A DNA stretch of 64,000 bases. Source: Solen grandis. Taxonomy: Eukaryota > Mollusca > Bivalvia > Adapedonta > Solenidae. Shown here piece by piece: positions 1 through 11,462 of the stretch (positions within the stretch are counted from its first letter, which is position 1; the number at the start of each line of letters is the position of its first letter). Where the stretch lies: positions 18,793,214 to 18,857,213 of the forward strand of contig CM037778.1 of the NCBI GenBank assembly GCA_021229015.1. Reading direction: 5' to 3'. The notes beneath the pieces were generated by a model, which worked only from the letters and a program-made list of their open reading frames with translations, did no database searches and was not told the DNA's origin. The position numbers and the translations under genes are program-made.

Positions 1-180
1 CAGATTTCACTTTGTTTACATGCTGGCTTCAGCATGTAGAAAATTGGCAGTAGTGTTTATGACCATAATCTCTCAGCCAAGTTAGATTATGGGTGATGTT
101 GGACTTGCAGTTCAGGTCCTAGAAATATAAACAAGAAATCTGTAAACAGTGCTTAGTCACAACTGCATGGTAAAACAGTG
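1..180. repeat. Fragment of the tandem-repeat element family
   Basis: cagatttcactttgtttaca and gtttatgaccataatctctc match units of the element at 14855-15395. The left end is cut by the window. Confidence 0.5.
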
Positions 181-1550
181 TAAGCCTTAGAGAATAAGGC
201 ATGTTGGGACAAGGATTTTTACAGTATGCTTGAAAAGGAAATTAACTTATTTATTAATACCCATTAACACACCCATATACCACACATTGCCTCAAACTTG
301 GTAAGTTAGGTTGGTAAGCAGGAGTACTTTTTCTGTGCAATAAAAGTACCTTACCTTGTTATGATCAATGACCTGATCAGTGTGGAGGAAAACAAATTTA
401 TTCCAAACGAAAACAGCAAATATTGATAATTAAGTCATGTTTTAAGTTAAAAAAAGAAACCTTGAATATGAAGGATATCCAATTGTTCATGTTGGGTAAT
501 TTTAGCAAATTCTGTCACGAAAAGTCAAAAAGGGGCCATAACTGCGTCAAATATTTCCAGGTTTTGCTGCGGTTTTATCCTGGCCTTCAAATTCTTGGGA
601 TGAATATGTGTACCAAAAAATGATCTTAAATCCACCAAGCCTATGATGAGTTACCAAAAGGACAGGGTATTTGAAGCAAATTCTGAGTTGAAAAGGGCCA
701 TGTATCAAATATTTATGATTTTTGCCTTAAGTGCATCTCTGCCTTCATTTTTATTGACATGAGCATGTTTCTAAATTACATGTGTATCTAAATCTGTTAT
801 ATATCTGTCTATATTGATGAGTTATTCATCTGAAGAGTATTTTTGGCAAATTTGAAGTTGAAAAGGGGTCATAAAAATTAACTCTGTCAAAAATTTACTA
901 AGTTGCCTTTTTGTTAACAAATTTTTTTGTCTGTCACATATTTTGTCTAGAAGATCAACTCCTCTTCTACTTATGCTATTGAAGTGAAATTTCATTTATG
1001 GAAAGAATTTGATGAGAGGAAGTGTCGCACACAAGTTCCATTACTCTAGCCTCAGTAGTTTTGGAGTTATTTCCCTTTTTCACATTTTCTTGTCTAGAAG
1101 ATAATTTGTCTTCTATTCAGGCTTCACCTGTGGAAATACTAATGCAACTTCAGTTGGAACACCAGATTTTCTGTTTGACTTCGTCTATACGCTGCAAGAG
1201 TTTTGTATCACAGAATATTGGTTGGGGGGGGTGGGGTTATGAAAACAAACTTTAAGTTTTCCTTGGAGACCATCAACCATCCTCTAAGGTCTTATTTACA
1301 CAATAAAAGCATAACTTTAATTTCTTTTGTAACATTTGCTACTGATTTTGTTCAAAATTTATCTGTCCCCAGGATAAGCGTACAAAGATGTACAAATGCA
1401 AAATAATAAATGATCCCCCAAGTCTTTTGAAAGTGATCTCCCTTAAAACACTTTGTCAACTTCCTGTTGTACAAGTGGAAAAGGCGGCATTTTGAAAAAC
1501 TTTGAAAGAAGATGCATTTGATGCCAGAAAAGCAAGTACATACTATGCAT
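181..1550. repeat. Intergenic repeat-derived sequence
   Basis: Between about 500 and 960 a drifting unit with aaaaggggccataactg recurs at least three times, an old tandem-repeat element. The rest is AT-rich without coding signal. Confidence 0.35.
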
Positions 1551-1722
1551 AATTTTTTATTGGGTCACATCTGTTATGCTTGTATCTTTTTTTTCAACAG
1601 CTATTGTATTAAGATGTTGGTGCAATTGATTCAGACAAGTTGTGTATTTTGTATAAAAAGTGTTTACCCCAACTAATGAGACTTCATGTGGTTTGAAATA
1701 GGTTTTTATCACAAAATATATC

Positions 1723-2172
1723 ACTCCTGTTACAGTCACTCCTGTAACATGCTTTTTTTGTGACAGGAGTGACTACACTTGTTACAGGAGTGACTTTTTC
1801 GTCATTTTAGAAGATATTTGTAATGTATTATGACAAACTTGTTGATGTTTTGTGGTATTCTAGCTGTTGGGATATCATTTTTATATTAAGTGTATGTTAT
1901 CCTCAGCTATATGTGCATGGGATCCAGAGAACCAATAAATTGATTATTTTCTGTTACAGGAGTGACTGTTACATGTTACAGTAGTGACATTTCTTTGTTT
2001 ACAAAAACATACTTGAAATGGATGTTAGACTAGAAGATGAAATAAGACTCCTGCTAATTCTCTATAACTTTAACCATTTCATATATAGTTTGCATTTCAT
2101 CTTAAGTCATGGAACCAACCTTTGGTGATATTTTGTTACAGGTGTGACAGGGCATTTTTACAGGCGTGACTC
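1723..2172. repeat. Cluster of GTTACAGGAGTGAC-like motifs
   Basis: At least eight copies on both strands: tcactcctgttacag and tcactcctgtaaca (about 1723-1750), tgacaggagtgac (1762), gttacaggagtgac (about 1782 and 1957), gttacagtagtgac (1976), gttacaggtgtgac (2134) and ttacaggcgtgac (2158). Spacing is irregular, so this is not a simple tandem array. Confidence 0.7.
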
Positions 2173-2939
2173 GTCTATTCATTTTTCAGTTCATTTGCTT
2201 GCCCTCTTGTGGTTGCATATGGTTCAACTAAGAGAGGAGCTGAATTAAGAGTCAGAATCATCATAGAGATGGTATTTCATGAAACAATGTACCTAGGCAA
2301 TGATTTCCTGTCACAAGGACTTGAGAAAAGAAGGGGTGATAACCTCGCAAAACAATAAGAACAATACTCAGAATTACTTCGAATGATGACTTAATAAAAA
2401 CAATTTATGAAATGGAAGTTATGAAAATAAGGGCAAATGGAAGCTTCATGGGTATTTGGCAAATACATTTTTTTTCTTCAGTTTATCCACAGCTTAAGGA
2501 TGCTCAACTGTCTGAAAAGATTTGAACAGGTTAATTCTTCCAAAACAGGTTAGGTGCGGCAATGCCCCAGTCTTAATAATGTGGACAAGTACCAGAGATA
2601 ATATGGTAAAAAGTAATTGGGTTCCAAATCACTTCATTGTACTTCTGCCAGTGGAAGTACATGTCGACGAAACTAACAATAAAGTAGGGTGACAGGAATG
2701 TAAAACCGATGTGAGGTTTGAGACTGTGAGCTTTGAGGAGCCTACAAGCATTGGGACAGAGGAGAGTAAGAGTGAGGGGGCTGAGCTTAGTAATGTAATA
2801 GGGCTCCGAGGAAAGGGAAAGAGAAAGGGCAGGAAAAAAAGGGACAGAGGAAATAAAGAAACAGGGGGCCAAGGAGATTAAGAAAGAGGTGGCAGAAAAA
2901 AAAAAAGAGTCAGGGAACGGAGGCGAATAATAGTGAGTG

Positions 2940-3410
2940 AGGAAATCAGGATAGGGGGACAAGGTCAATAAGAGTCATGAGGCCAAGGTCAGTGTTATGG
3001 GGGCCAAGATCAGTAAGAGTCATGGGATCGAGGTCAGTAAGAGTCAGGGGGTCAAGGTCAGTGTTATGGGGGTCCAGGAGAGTAAGAGTCATGGGGCAAA
3101 GATCAATAAGAGTCATGAGGCCGATGTCAGTAAGAGTCAGGGGGCTGAGGTCAGTAAGAGTCATGAGGCCGAGGTCAGTATATCAGGGGGCCGAGGAGAG
3201 AAAAGTCAAGGGGCCAAGATCAGTAAGAGTCAGAGGGCGAGGAGAAAGAGTCAAGGGGCCAAGATCAGTAAGAGTCATGGGTCTGAGGTAAGAGTCAGGG
3301 CTGAGGTCAGTAAGAGTCAGGGGGTGGAAGTTAGTAAGAGTGGGGCAAGAGTAAGGGGTGGAAGAAGAGTCAGGGGCAGATCAGTAATAGTCAGGGGGTC
3401 CAGGAGACTA
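2940..3410. repeat. G-rich degenerate minisatellite
   Basis: Imperfect tandem copies of a roughly 24-27 bp unit (gtcagtaagagtcatgggg with variants) over about 470 bp. A purine-rich lead-in from about 2750 looks like a more decayed part. Open frames on both strands here are repeat artefacts. Confidence 0.9.
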
Positions 3411-4599
3411 ATATGAACATACCAGAACCAGCACTCTGTGTAGGTAAGTATGTAGTTGTAAGATACAAGAATAGACTTTGTCCAGGATTAGTGTTGGACT
3501 CTGGTGTTGATGATTATATTTGTACAGTGCGTGTACCAGGTCGGTAGAAAGAATACCAGCTGCTTTTTTTTGCCCCCCAAAATTGCATGACAGGTGCTAG
3601 TATGACTACAGTAACATATTTTTGATACCAGAGCCAGTTAAGATTCAATCATCATCTTCTCATTACACAGTGAATGAAAGCCTCTAGCGATCCTTGTCTA
3701 AATTTCAGACTTCATAATTCCTGATGACAATTTCCATTTTATTTTATACTTGAACCCATTCTCTGTTGTAGTGGTCTAGTAAATACTTTGTGACTACATA
3801 TACAGTGAACCCTTGCTGCCTGTACCTCTTGTATTCTGCATTAGGTCTAATATTATGCTTTTTCGAAATAAGCCATATGAATCTTTCCATATTTGAACTC
3901 ATTATAAACATATGTTCATAACAAACACTGTCGGTGTAATAAGGGTTCACCATTTATGTATAAGAACTCCGGATGCTGTCATGTGAATTCTAACACAGTT
4001 TTGTTAAAACACTTGGATGTTAAAAATTTTAAGATGTTTGTCTTTCTGCTATTTAATTTACCTTTTTGAACACAAAGGTGCAGATGTTAACCAATTTTAT
4101 GCCGACTACCGATATAGCAGTCCTTTTATAAATTGCAAACAGTTTCTCACATATGTAATACCTGATATTGGTTCCAGCCAATTTGTCTTTTTTGAAAAAT
4201 ATTGCCAAAATTTCATTTTTCATATAGATGCAGACAAAGTTTTCAAGGCAGTTGTTTTGTATCCCAGCATACAATGTGTTACACTATTTTAATGCTATAT
4301 GAAAAATGAAGCCAGAGCCAAATTACAAAGAGAAAATGTTACACAATGTTTAACATTGGTACCCTGTTCCCCAGCAACTGCATATCCAGGACCCGACTGC
4401 CAAAGTTAAACCTTGAATAACATTTTCTCTTGTGCAACCAGGTTCAAGAGCTTGGATCAACTTGTTGATTCACTCACTGTAAGCACTGGATTAAATCTTT
4501 AAATGATGTCATTTGTACAATTTTCATCATTTAAAGTTCTGCTAGTAATGAGATTTTGCAGTAACTGTTAAACTTTGAAGGTGATGGTGGTCATAGTTT
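3411..4599. other. Intergenic, nothing recognised
   Basis: AT-rich, only short chance frames. I see no gene or clear repeat. Confidence 0.4.
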
Positions 4600-5170
4600 A
4601 ATATGTCACTTCTATAACATTTGGTCTTTCCTGTAACGAAATTGTCAGATACTGAAGTGTTTAAGAACCTTTCATTATATGAAACAACATTTTCTTACTC
4701 AGATGTAATCTTTAAATGCAATTGTTGACTTTACAACACCAAATGAACACCAAAGGATAACTTTCCTTATCAATTTGTCCTTTCTGTAACATTTTATGTC
4801 ACTCATGTAACGAGTGAGTCCTACCTGTAACAACCACTATATTACAAAATAAAATTACAGAGTAAGCACCTTCTAAAACAAAAAATGTGGAAGTTTGACA
4901 CATTGCCATTGTCCTAGGCACTACATAACATGAGAATGATATATTTGCTGTTAAATATGTAATAGCTGAATATTTTATGCCAAAAAGCCTCAAAAATTCA
5001 TTCACAGTTGTAGAAATACATAGAATTTACATTTTATGACTTTTTTTTTATTTCTTGCATAATATCAGCAAATATTCATTACTTTAATATGCCAACAAAG
5101 TATAAGTAAGATTTCTTAAATAGTTAGAGAATTAAGCTGGATATAAAAATTGTTACAGGAAGGACTCAAC
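4600..5170. repeat. Second cluster of the GTTACAGGAGTGAC-like motif
   Basis: Mostly minus orientation: tgtcacttctataac (4604), cctgtaacg (4631), ctttctgtaaca (4780), gtcactcatgtaacg (4798) and gtcctacctgtaaca (4817); one plus copy, gttacaggaaggac (5151). More degenerate than the 1.7-2.2 kb cluster. Confidence 0.5.
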
Positions 5171-5484
5171 CACCGACACACTGCATTTGCAGCTATTTTT
5201 TGTTTAAACTGTTGCTTATTTAGGTGGCATATTCAAGTTCCACACTCTGTTTGGTTCCTAAAGTTCATATAGTTAATGAGAGTTTGAATTGATAGCAGTC
5301 AGTTTTTTACTTTTACTCAAATCAGATTTAGACGAAAATTGATATTGACTCATATACATTGTGAGCATTTTTAACAGCTATATATAGATTGTATTCCTGT
5401 GACTTAAATGATTCTTTGATCTGGTGCTACTGCATATGCCTTCCTCTTTGGCAAATTCTGGAGCATTGATACACATTGATTGGT

Positions 5485-5790
5485 GAACGTTCCCAGTGGT
5501 TAGAGCATCAGCCTCAGGAGCGGGAGGTCTTGGGTTTAATCCCCGGCCTTTACATACCAAAGTCGTAAAAATTGTACTGGAATAGCTCTCATGCTTGGTG
5601 CTCGGCATATAAGGATAGTTCTAGGACTTGTTGACCTAGTGTAAGAATGTGACCAGGTGTGGTATCATGCCACATGTCTACGGGGTGATACTGCAGTGTG
5701 GCAGTGCTATATATCTGTCTCAAAAAGACGTAGTCTACAAATGACTGAAATACTGTTTGTGGGACATAAACCAAACAAACAAACAAGTAC
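5485..5790 (+). mobile_element. tRNA-derived SINE, copy 1
   Basis: The head has an A-box-like stretch (agtggttagagcatc) and a B-box-like stretch (gggtttaatcccc). The body has the shared 'tgaccaggtgtggtatcatg' segment, and the tail ends gacataaaccaaacaaac. About 300 bp; same family as 12463, 16907 and 50108. Confidence 0.8.
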
Positions 5791-6174
5791 ATTGGTACAA
5801 TTCTTCTATGAAGAACAAACTGGGATAAATATTAGCATATAAAAAAAATCAATATTAAGCATCGGGATTTAATGTGATCAAAACTGAAGAAATTGATAAA
5901 AGTAAAACATTCCTTTTAATTTTTTGTTTTTACAAGTTCTAAATGGTCCGTTCGTCTACCGTACCCGGTGAGCCCGGCGTATAAACCTGATCCTGGACTG
6001 GTACCCAAAGTCGTTCAGCTACAAATATACAGTAATAAAAAAAGTCGGAAACCAGTTGCTTTGAACAAAATGGCGCCTAATACAAAAACAAAAATATTCT
6101 ATTTGAAGCGAATATATTGTTGACATCTTTCTACAGTATTTACAGATTTTATACAGAGTATTCGTTGAAAAAGA
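5791..6174 (+). promoter_or_regulatory. Upstream region and 5' UTR of CENPK
   Basis: Between the SINE and the start codon the sequence turns locally GC-richer (around 5945-6000 gtctaccgtacccggtgagc) and holds aaatggcgcc at 6067-6076. No clear TATA box or initiator can be fixed. The promoter assignment is by position only. Confidence 0.3.
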
Positions 6175-6243
6175 ATGAAAATGAATGAAACAGTTGAACG
6201 CATTATCTCGACCAATAAACAGCTTGAAAGTGACATATATCAG
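6175..6243 (+). CDS. CENPK: CENPK coding exon 1 (start codon)
   Basis: Encodes 23 residues beginning MKMNETVERI and ending DIYQ before the donor gtaaat. An in-frame stop at 6166-6168 limits the start to 6175 or the second ATG at 6181. It ends in phase 0, which fits the next exon (IQSRLKE). Its short length and a 3.8-kb intron would hide it from simple gene finders. Confidence 0.7.
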
Positions 6244-9200
6244 GTAAATATTTAGGGGTTATCCGCGTAACCATTCTAGAGTCTAGACGTCAAGACCCCG
6301 ATTAGCCCCCACCCCCCGCGGACATCATTTTCTAGATCATGTTACATTTTAAAAGGCAAGCTTTTAAGCATTTTGTTTATTTGTTTATCTAGATTTGACT
6401 TGGATTCATAAATTACTGACTTCCATATATGGTACTTCGTATTTTTAACATCAAAACACTAAACAAACACAACAGCAATTAGCAATTTATGGCTAATTAT
6501 CCCTATTTTTGGGGGGTATTCCGGTTTTTCGGTAGTATTTTGGTAAGTTGTGTGACCCTGATACTGGACAAAGTCTGAGATCCACCCCCCCCGTCCCATC
6601 ACACACACACACACAAATAATAAATTTATGCAATATCAGATATCATGTGTATTAAAAATGAAACTTAGTTTTTGAATATCAGAAAGTGTAAATCTAAATT
6701 ATTGAAAAATTATCAGACAGTAGCGTGACAAAGTGTATCATTGCACAAGCGTACCACTGCCTTAACGTATCATTTTCGGACGAAGCCTACCACCTAAATA
6801 TTTCATAGTGTTGATATTAGGGGTGATGCACTGGCTAATAAAGCATTAATAAGGTGAAATGGATGTGTGTTGGGATGACTGAAAACACAAAATGGTTTGT
6901 TTATTATTTATTACAAATAAACTTGTAACAATAGCATACAAATGAACACAAATGAAGTGAAATGCAAAATATGAATTATGAAGATAGCTGATGTTTTGTT
7001 CATATAAGTTGATGAACTCGAGTTTCATACAAGACATTGATAAAATACATTAATGTGTTTTGAAAAAAAAGTACAAAAAAATAAAATTAAATACGTTGAA
7101 AAATTGCAAAGAAAATAAAGAAATGAAAATAATTTAAAATAAAGAAAATTTGATATGAAAATTTGGAAAAAAATTAACTTAAGTAGCACATTTAATGAAT
7201 TCATAAATGTAAATACATATGGATATAGCACACAATATATACAATAAAATAACAAAAAATAGAAGAAATGGAAAAAATAAATACAGTTACAAACAATTAA
7301 CAAATACCTTTTTACACATGCAAAAAAAAAAGGAAGAAAAAAAACAACTTTTGGTTCAATGATGAGTAAGAAGATGGGAAGAAAAATGAAAAAAAAAATC
7401 CCTGGTTTTTATATACATTCCCAAATATGAATTATTATATAATAAATATTAAAAAAATATCAACGATGAGTGATTGAAAAAAAAAAATGAAAATAAAAAT
7501 AGTATTCAGCATACAAATATACAGTTGAATGTTTTCACAAATACCATGAAAAGAATAAAAGTAAAAAATAGAAGAAAAAAAAAACGTATAGGATACAAGT
7601 CAGATTTCAGCACAGTCAATCAATATACATGAAAAGCCGACATATACATTTATAACACACCTGCAGTCCCATATAATACACTGAATCAGTAGTCCTCTCC
7701 ATCCTCGCCGTGGTCCTCTGATGTTGCCGGTGTCGGTCCGAGGCCAATCAGGTGGCTGGCCTCCCTCAGCAGTCTAACTGTCTTGATGACGTAAACTGAT
7801 CGTCATCTTGAACAGTCACCCATAGATCCTCTTGTAAATAGTCTTCTTAGGGTCTGTGTCCGCAGATTTTCAGAAACCAACCTCAAAGTGATCATAACGT
7901 CCTCTGCCTCCTGTCGCAGAAGGGGGGCTAGCACATAGTCCTGTATGTCTGTTGTTGTTTTTTTTCTTCTGTTATGGATTTGAAAGAACTTAACAAGTAT
8001 ATGAAGTCAATTATCCCTCTAGCTGTAATACGAGTAAGTATTTTATTGAATAGCCATATTTATAAAATTAATAATTACTGTCACTTTATACTTATATATT
8101 TTCCAAATAGATTTTTCCAAAATATTTCAATCCCTGTAATATTTTTGCTGTGATTGCAGATTATACTACTTTTCACGTAATTGAAATATTGATATTTCTT
8201 ATAAATTATTTTTTCAAAATAGATTTTTCCCAGAAGGGGCTATCAGCATATGTAAAAAGAAGGCCGATAGCCCCTTCTGGCTTTCATTGGACGAGATATA
8301 TATATTATATATATATAATTCTATTCCTCATTACTTTTTGTATATATTAATACTTAAATATTTGATCACACGACTATCTTATATCTTTGTGTTTGTCCTG
8401 ATATGCTAGTGCAGTGGTACGCTTCGTCTTGCATTCATTAGTGACAGTCTAACTAATAAATAGAATAAATAATCAAAGCAAAAAACAGCAACAAATTTAA
8501 ACTTAAAAACCTTATGTAAAATTTTCAGATAAGAGATCTAGATGCACTTTGCCTGTTGTTGATAAGTATTTTATTATGTAAGCAGCTATGTGTTCTACAC
8601 TGAAAGTTATCTTTTGTTATTCAAGTATATACATATTTCCCACGTCAGTAAATTTCCCTTCTCTTGGCAGCCATCTTTAAAGGCAAATTCAGGGGAATTT
8701 TATATGAATTACATAGAAGCAAAACTTCATTTTCTTTGTTTTAGTTTGTTATTTCTGCTCCAAAAATCAAAATGTTTACACCATTAGAAAGCTCTTGAAA
8801 TGTATATTTTAGGATGAGATATTTTTTATGTGTATGTATAAACAAAAAAATAAATGCACAGTAAAGAAAAAAAGTATGGGTTTATCCTTGAACAAAATTA
8901 ACAATGTAACTTTTTTTGGTTACAAAGTTATTACCTTTGAATTTATCAAAATAACATTTTCATATTTAAAATGATTAATTAAATCAGGTCAATTTGACAT
9001 AAATTTCAGCAAGATAGATTGAAAAATAAAAGCACCATAATGATTTAAAAACAGCAAGTATTCTCAACTTTCGATCAGCATTAACTTATACATTTAAAGA
9101 TGGCTGCCAAAAAGAGTCCTATCAGTGCCTATGACATCACACGGAAACTATGTGTTATTATATTTCATGATCTTTTAACCCTTTCCCTCATAAAGACTCA

Positions 9201-11427
9201 TTTTGACGCCCTCAATAGGTATCACATAAAGTCTGGTCTGCAGAAAACCACAGTTAAACCTTACCAAATTTAATTACAAAATTCTCATTTCCAGACCACT
9301 GAGGAGCAGCGAACAGAATAAAACCTGATCAACCTGCGAGTTACTAGCAGGCTGATCTGGTTTTATGCTGTTCGCATAGGTCTTTTCATGGTGTCCTCTA
9401 TGAGGGAAAGAGTTAAAGAATCATTTTTTCCTTTCATAAGGAAGCCATTTGAGAATATGAAATTAATTTGCAAGTACTTAGATAAACATACCTTAAGTAC
9501 AATAGAAAACAGAATGGATAGAAGCTTTTTTTTTTATCACCGAGGTACTCCGATTGACAATTTTACCCAGAACACCACTGTGGCATATCAAGAGTTGTCA
9601 TTCTTTTACATGCCACATTGCTTGAAATTTACAATAACTCCTGGGTATACCTTTTTTTTGCCAATTTCTCCAGTGGTAAACATTCAAGATGGTGTCTGAC
9701 AAAAGTTTTCAGAGCATTAGTATTTTAACAAAAAATTACAGCTATGCCTTACTGCAGAGCTCACTTTGCAAGCTGGGCCTTTGCCAAGTCTCCAGCTGCG
9801 CTCTATATTAAATCTAACCCATCTAAACAGCAGGAAGCCTTTCTGTCCCCAACAGAAATCTGAACCTTGATAATGCTCAATAAAAACTAAATTAATGTCT
9901 CTTAATGGTTCCATTTTTTTTTATTTAACTATATGAACAACTACTTGTCTTCTGTAATTGAAACTTAGCTGATATATTTTCACATTATTATTTTATGACA
10001 TTAAAATTATCAATTCAGCTTATGTCCGTACATCAATTTTATATCTCTCTCTCTCTTTAAGATTCAGAGTAGATTAAAGGAAGTGAGTGTAAACTCAAAA
10101 CATGTTGTTCCATCACTGCCATCAAGCCTTGATAGCAGCTCACCGAATCTAGACACAGACACAGATGTTGTGAGGGAGAGATGCAAGCTGCTGAAGTCAC
10201 ATATTGGTCAGCTTAACAACAACAGTTTACTAAGTATGATAGTTTGTTATTTATCATTTGATTATCATTTAATTACACTGTTCAACAAAATAAAAAAAAA
10301 AATTAAAGATGAGCAGAATCAATTTCCAAGTTGCACAACTAGCTGTCATTGATTCTTTTTATTGAAATTGTGTATTGATTGTATCATTGTATTGAAGACA
10401 ATTATCAGTGATATATTGATTTGTCTAGCAATAAGTATTTTTTTAAAGGCTATTAACTCATTTTTTTTTTTTTACCTCTGCTTCACATAAATGGGGGCCT
10501 ATTTAAGAATAACACTCTTTATGCCATATCATAAAGACAAGATAGTAAAAGGTAAAAGCAAATACTTCAAGCACAAAGCAGCCACATTACTATCTCTACC
10601 ATATTAAAAAATACTAATTTCATGATTTTCTCTTGAAAATAAATACCTATCTTCAATTAAGATACGGTATGTTTTCCGACCAATTCTCAAGCACATTTGA
10701 AATTCAAAGGGTGAAGTCTGCACATGATATGAAGCTGCAATATGGCATTGACCAACCTTAACCCTTTCCCTCATATAGACTCATTTTGACGCACTCAATA
10801 GGTACCACATTAAGCCTGATCTGCAGAAAACCACAGTAAAACCTTACCAAATTTAATTATAAAATCCTCATTTCCAGACCACTGAGGAGCAGCGAACAGC
10901 ATAAAACCTGATCAGCCCGAGTTACGGTTTTATTCGCTTTTGGACCAGGGAAAGGGTTAATCAAAATCCATATCATCATGTACAAATTACATTATGTCAT
11001 GTCCTACACTCACATATATATTACATGCAGATAAGATGGGATGTGGCGGTGACAATCACCTTTAGTAAATATATTTTAATCAAACCCTTGTAATGCCATG
11101 AAACATAATGCTGTGTTGTCAGAACTCTGTTTTTTAACCTCTATTATAGCTTGTCCATATGACCATGACTTGAGGTTCAAGCTGCTCTGTGAGGACTATA
11201 GGAAAAGGATAAGCATGTCAGCAGAGTGCTGTAGCTTCCTTGAGACAAACAAGAAGACCATAACAGAAGCAATTGAGAGGTAATTGATGTATTCACTATG
11301 TATATATAATAACTGTAGTAAACTTTTAAAGAAGTTCAAATGATAAATAGCTATTTCTCCATTTCAGGTTACTGACAGAAAGTAGTACATCTTTTCTGTT
11401 ATCTTCTTCATATGTGTGTATATACAG

Positions 11428-11462
<35 letters not shown>

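Larger units (their letters stand above)
6748..8423. mobile_element. Possible decayed DNA transposon in CENPK intron 1
   Basis: AGCGTACCACTGC at 6748-6760 is matched in reverse at 8411-8423, and a second variant (gacgaagcctaccacc) lies at 6779-6794, mirrored by ggtacgcttcgtc. Between them are AT-rich DNA and a broken reading frame (7686-7960). The inverted ends are short and the boundaries uncertain. Confidence 0.3.

Noticed and set aside
2573..3416. Several long frames on both strands, Ser/Arg/Lys or Thr/Leu repeats
   Set aside because: Shadows of the G-rich minisatellite and its purine-rich lead-in, with no splice sites or protein-like composition.
7025..7303. 92-residue Phe/Leu/Tyr-rich minus frame
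   Set aside because: Translation of an A-rich stretch; the membrane-like look is a composition artefact.
8229..8280. Candidate microRNA precursor
   Set aside because: The stem is only 15 bp, too short for a typical animal precursor arm.
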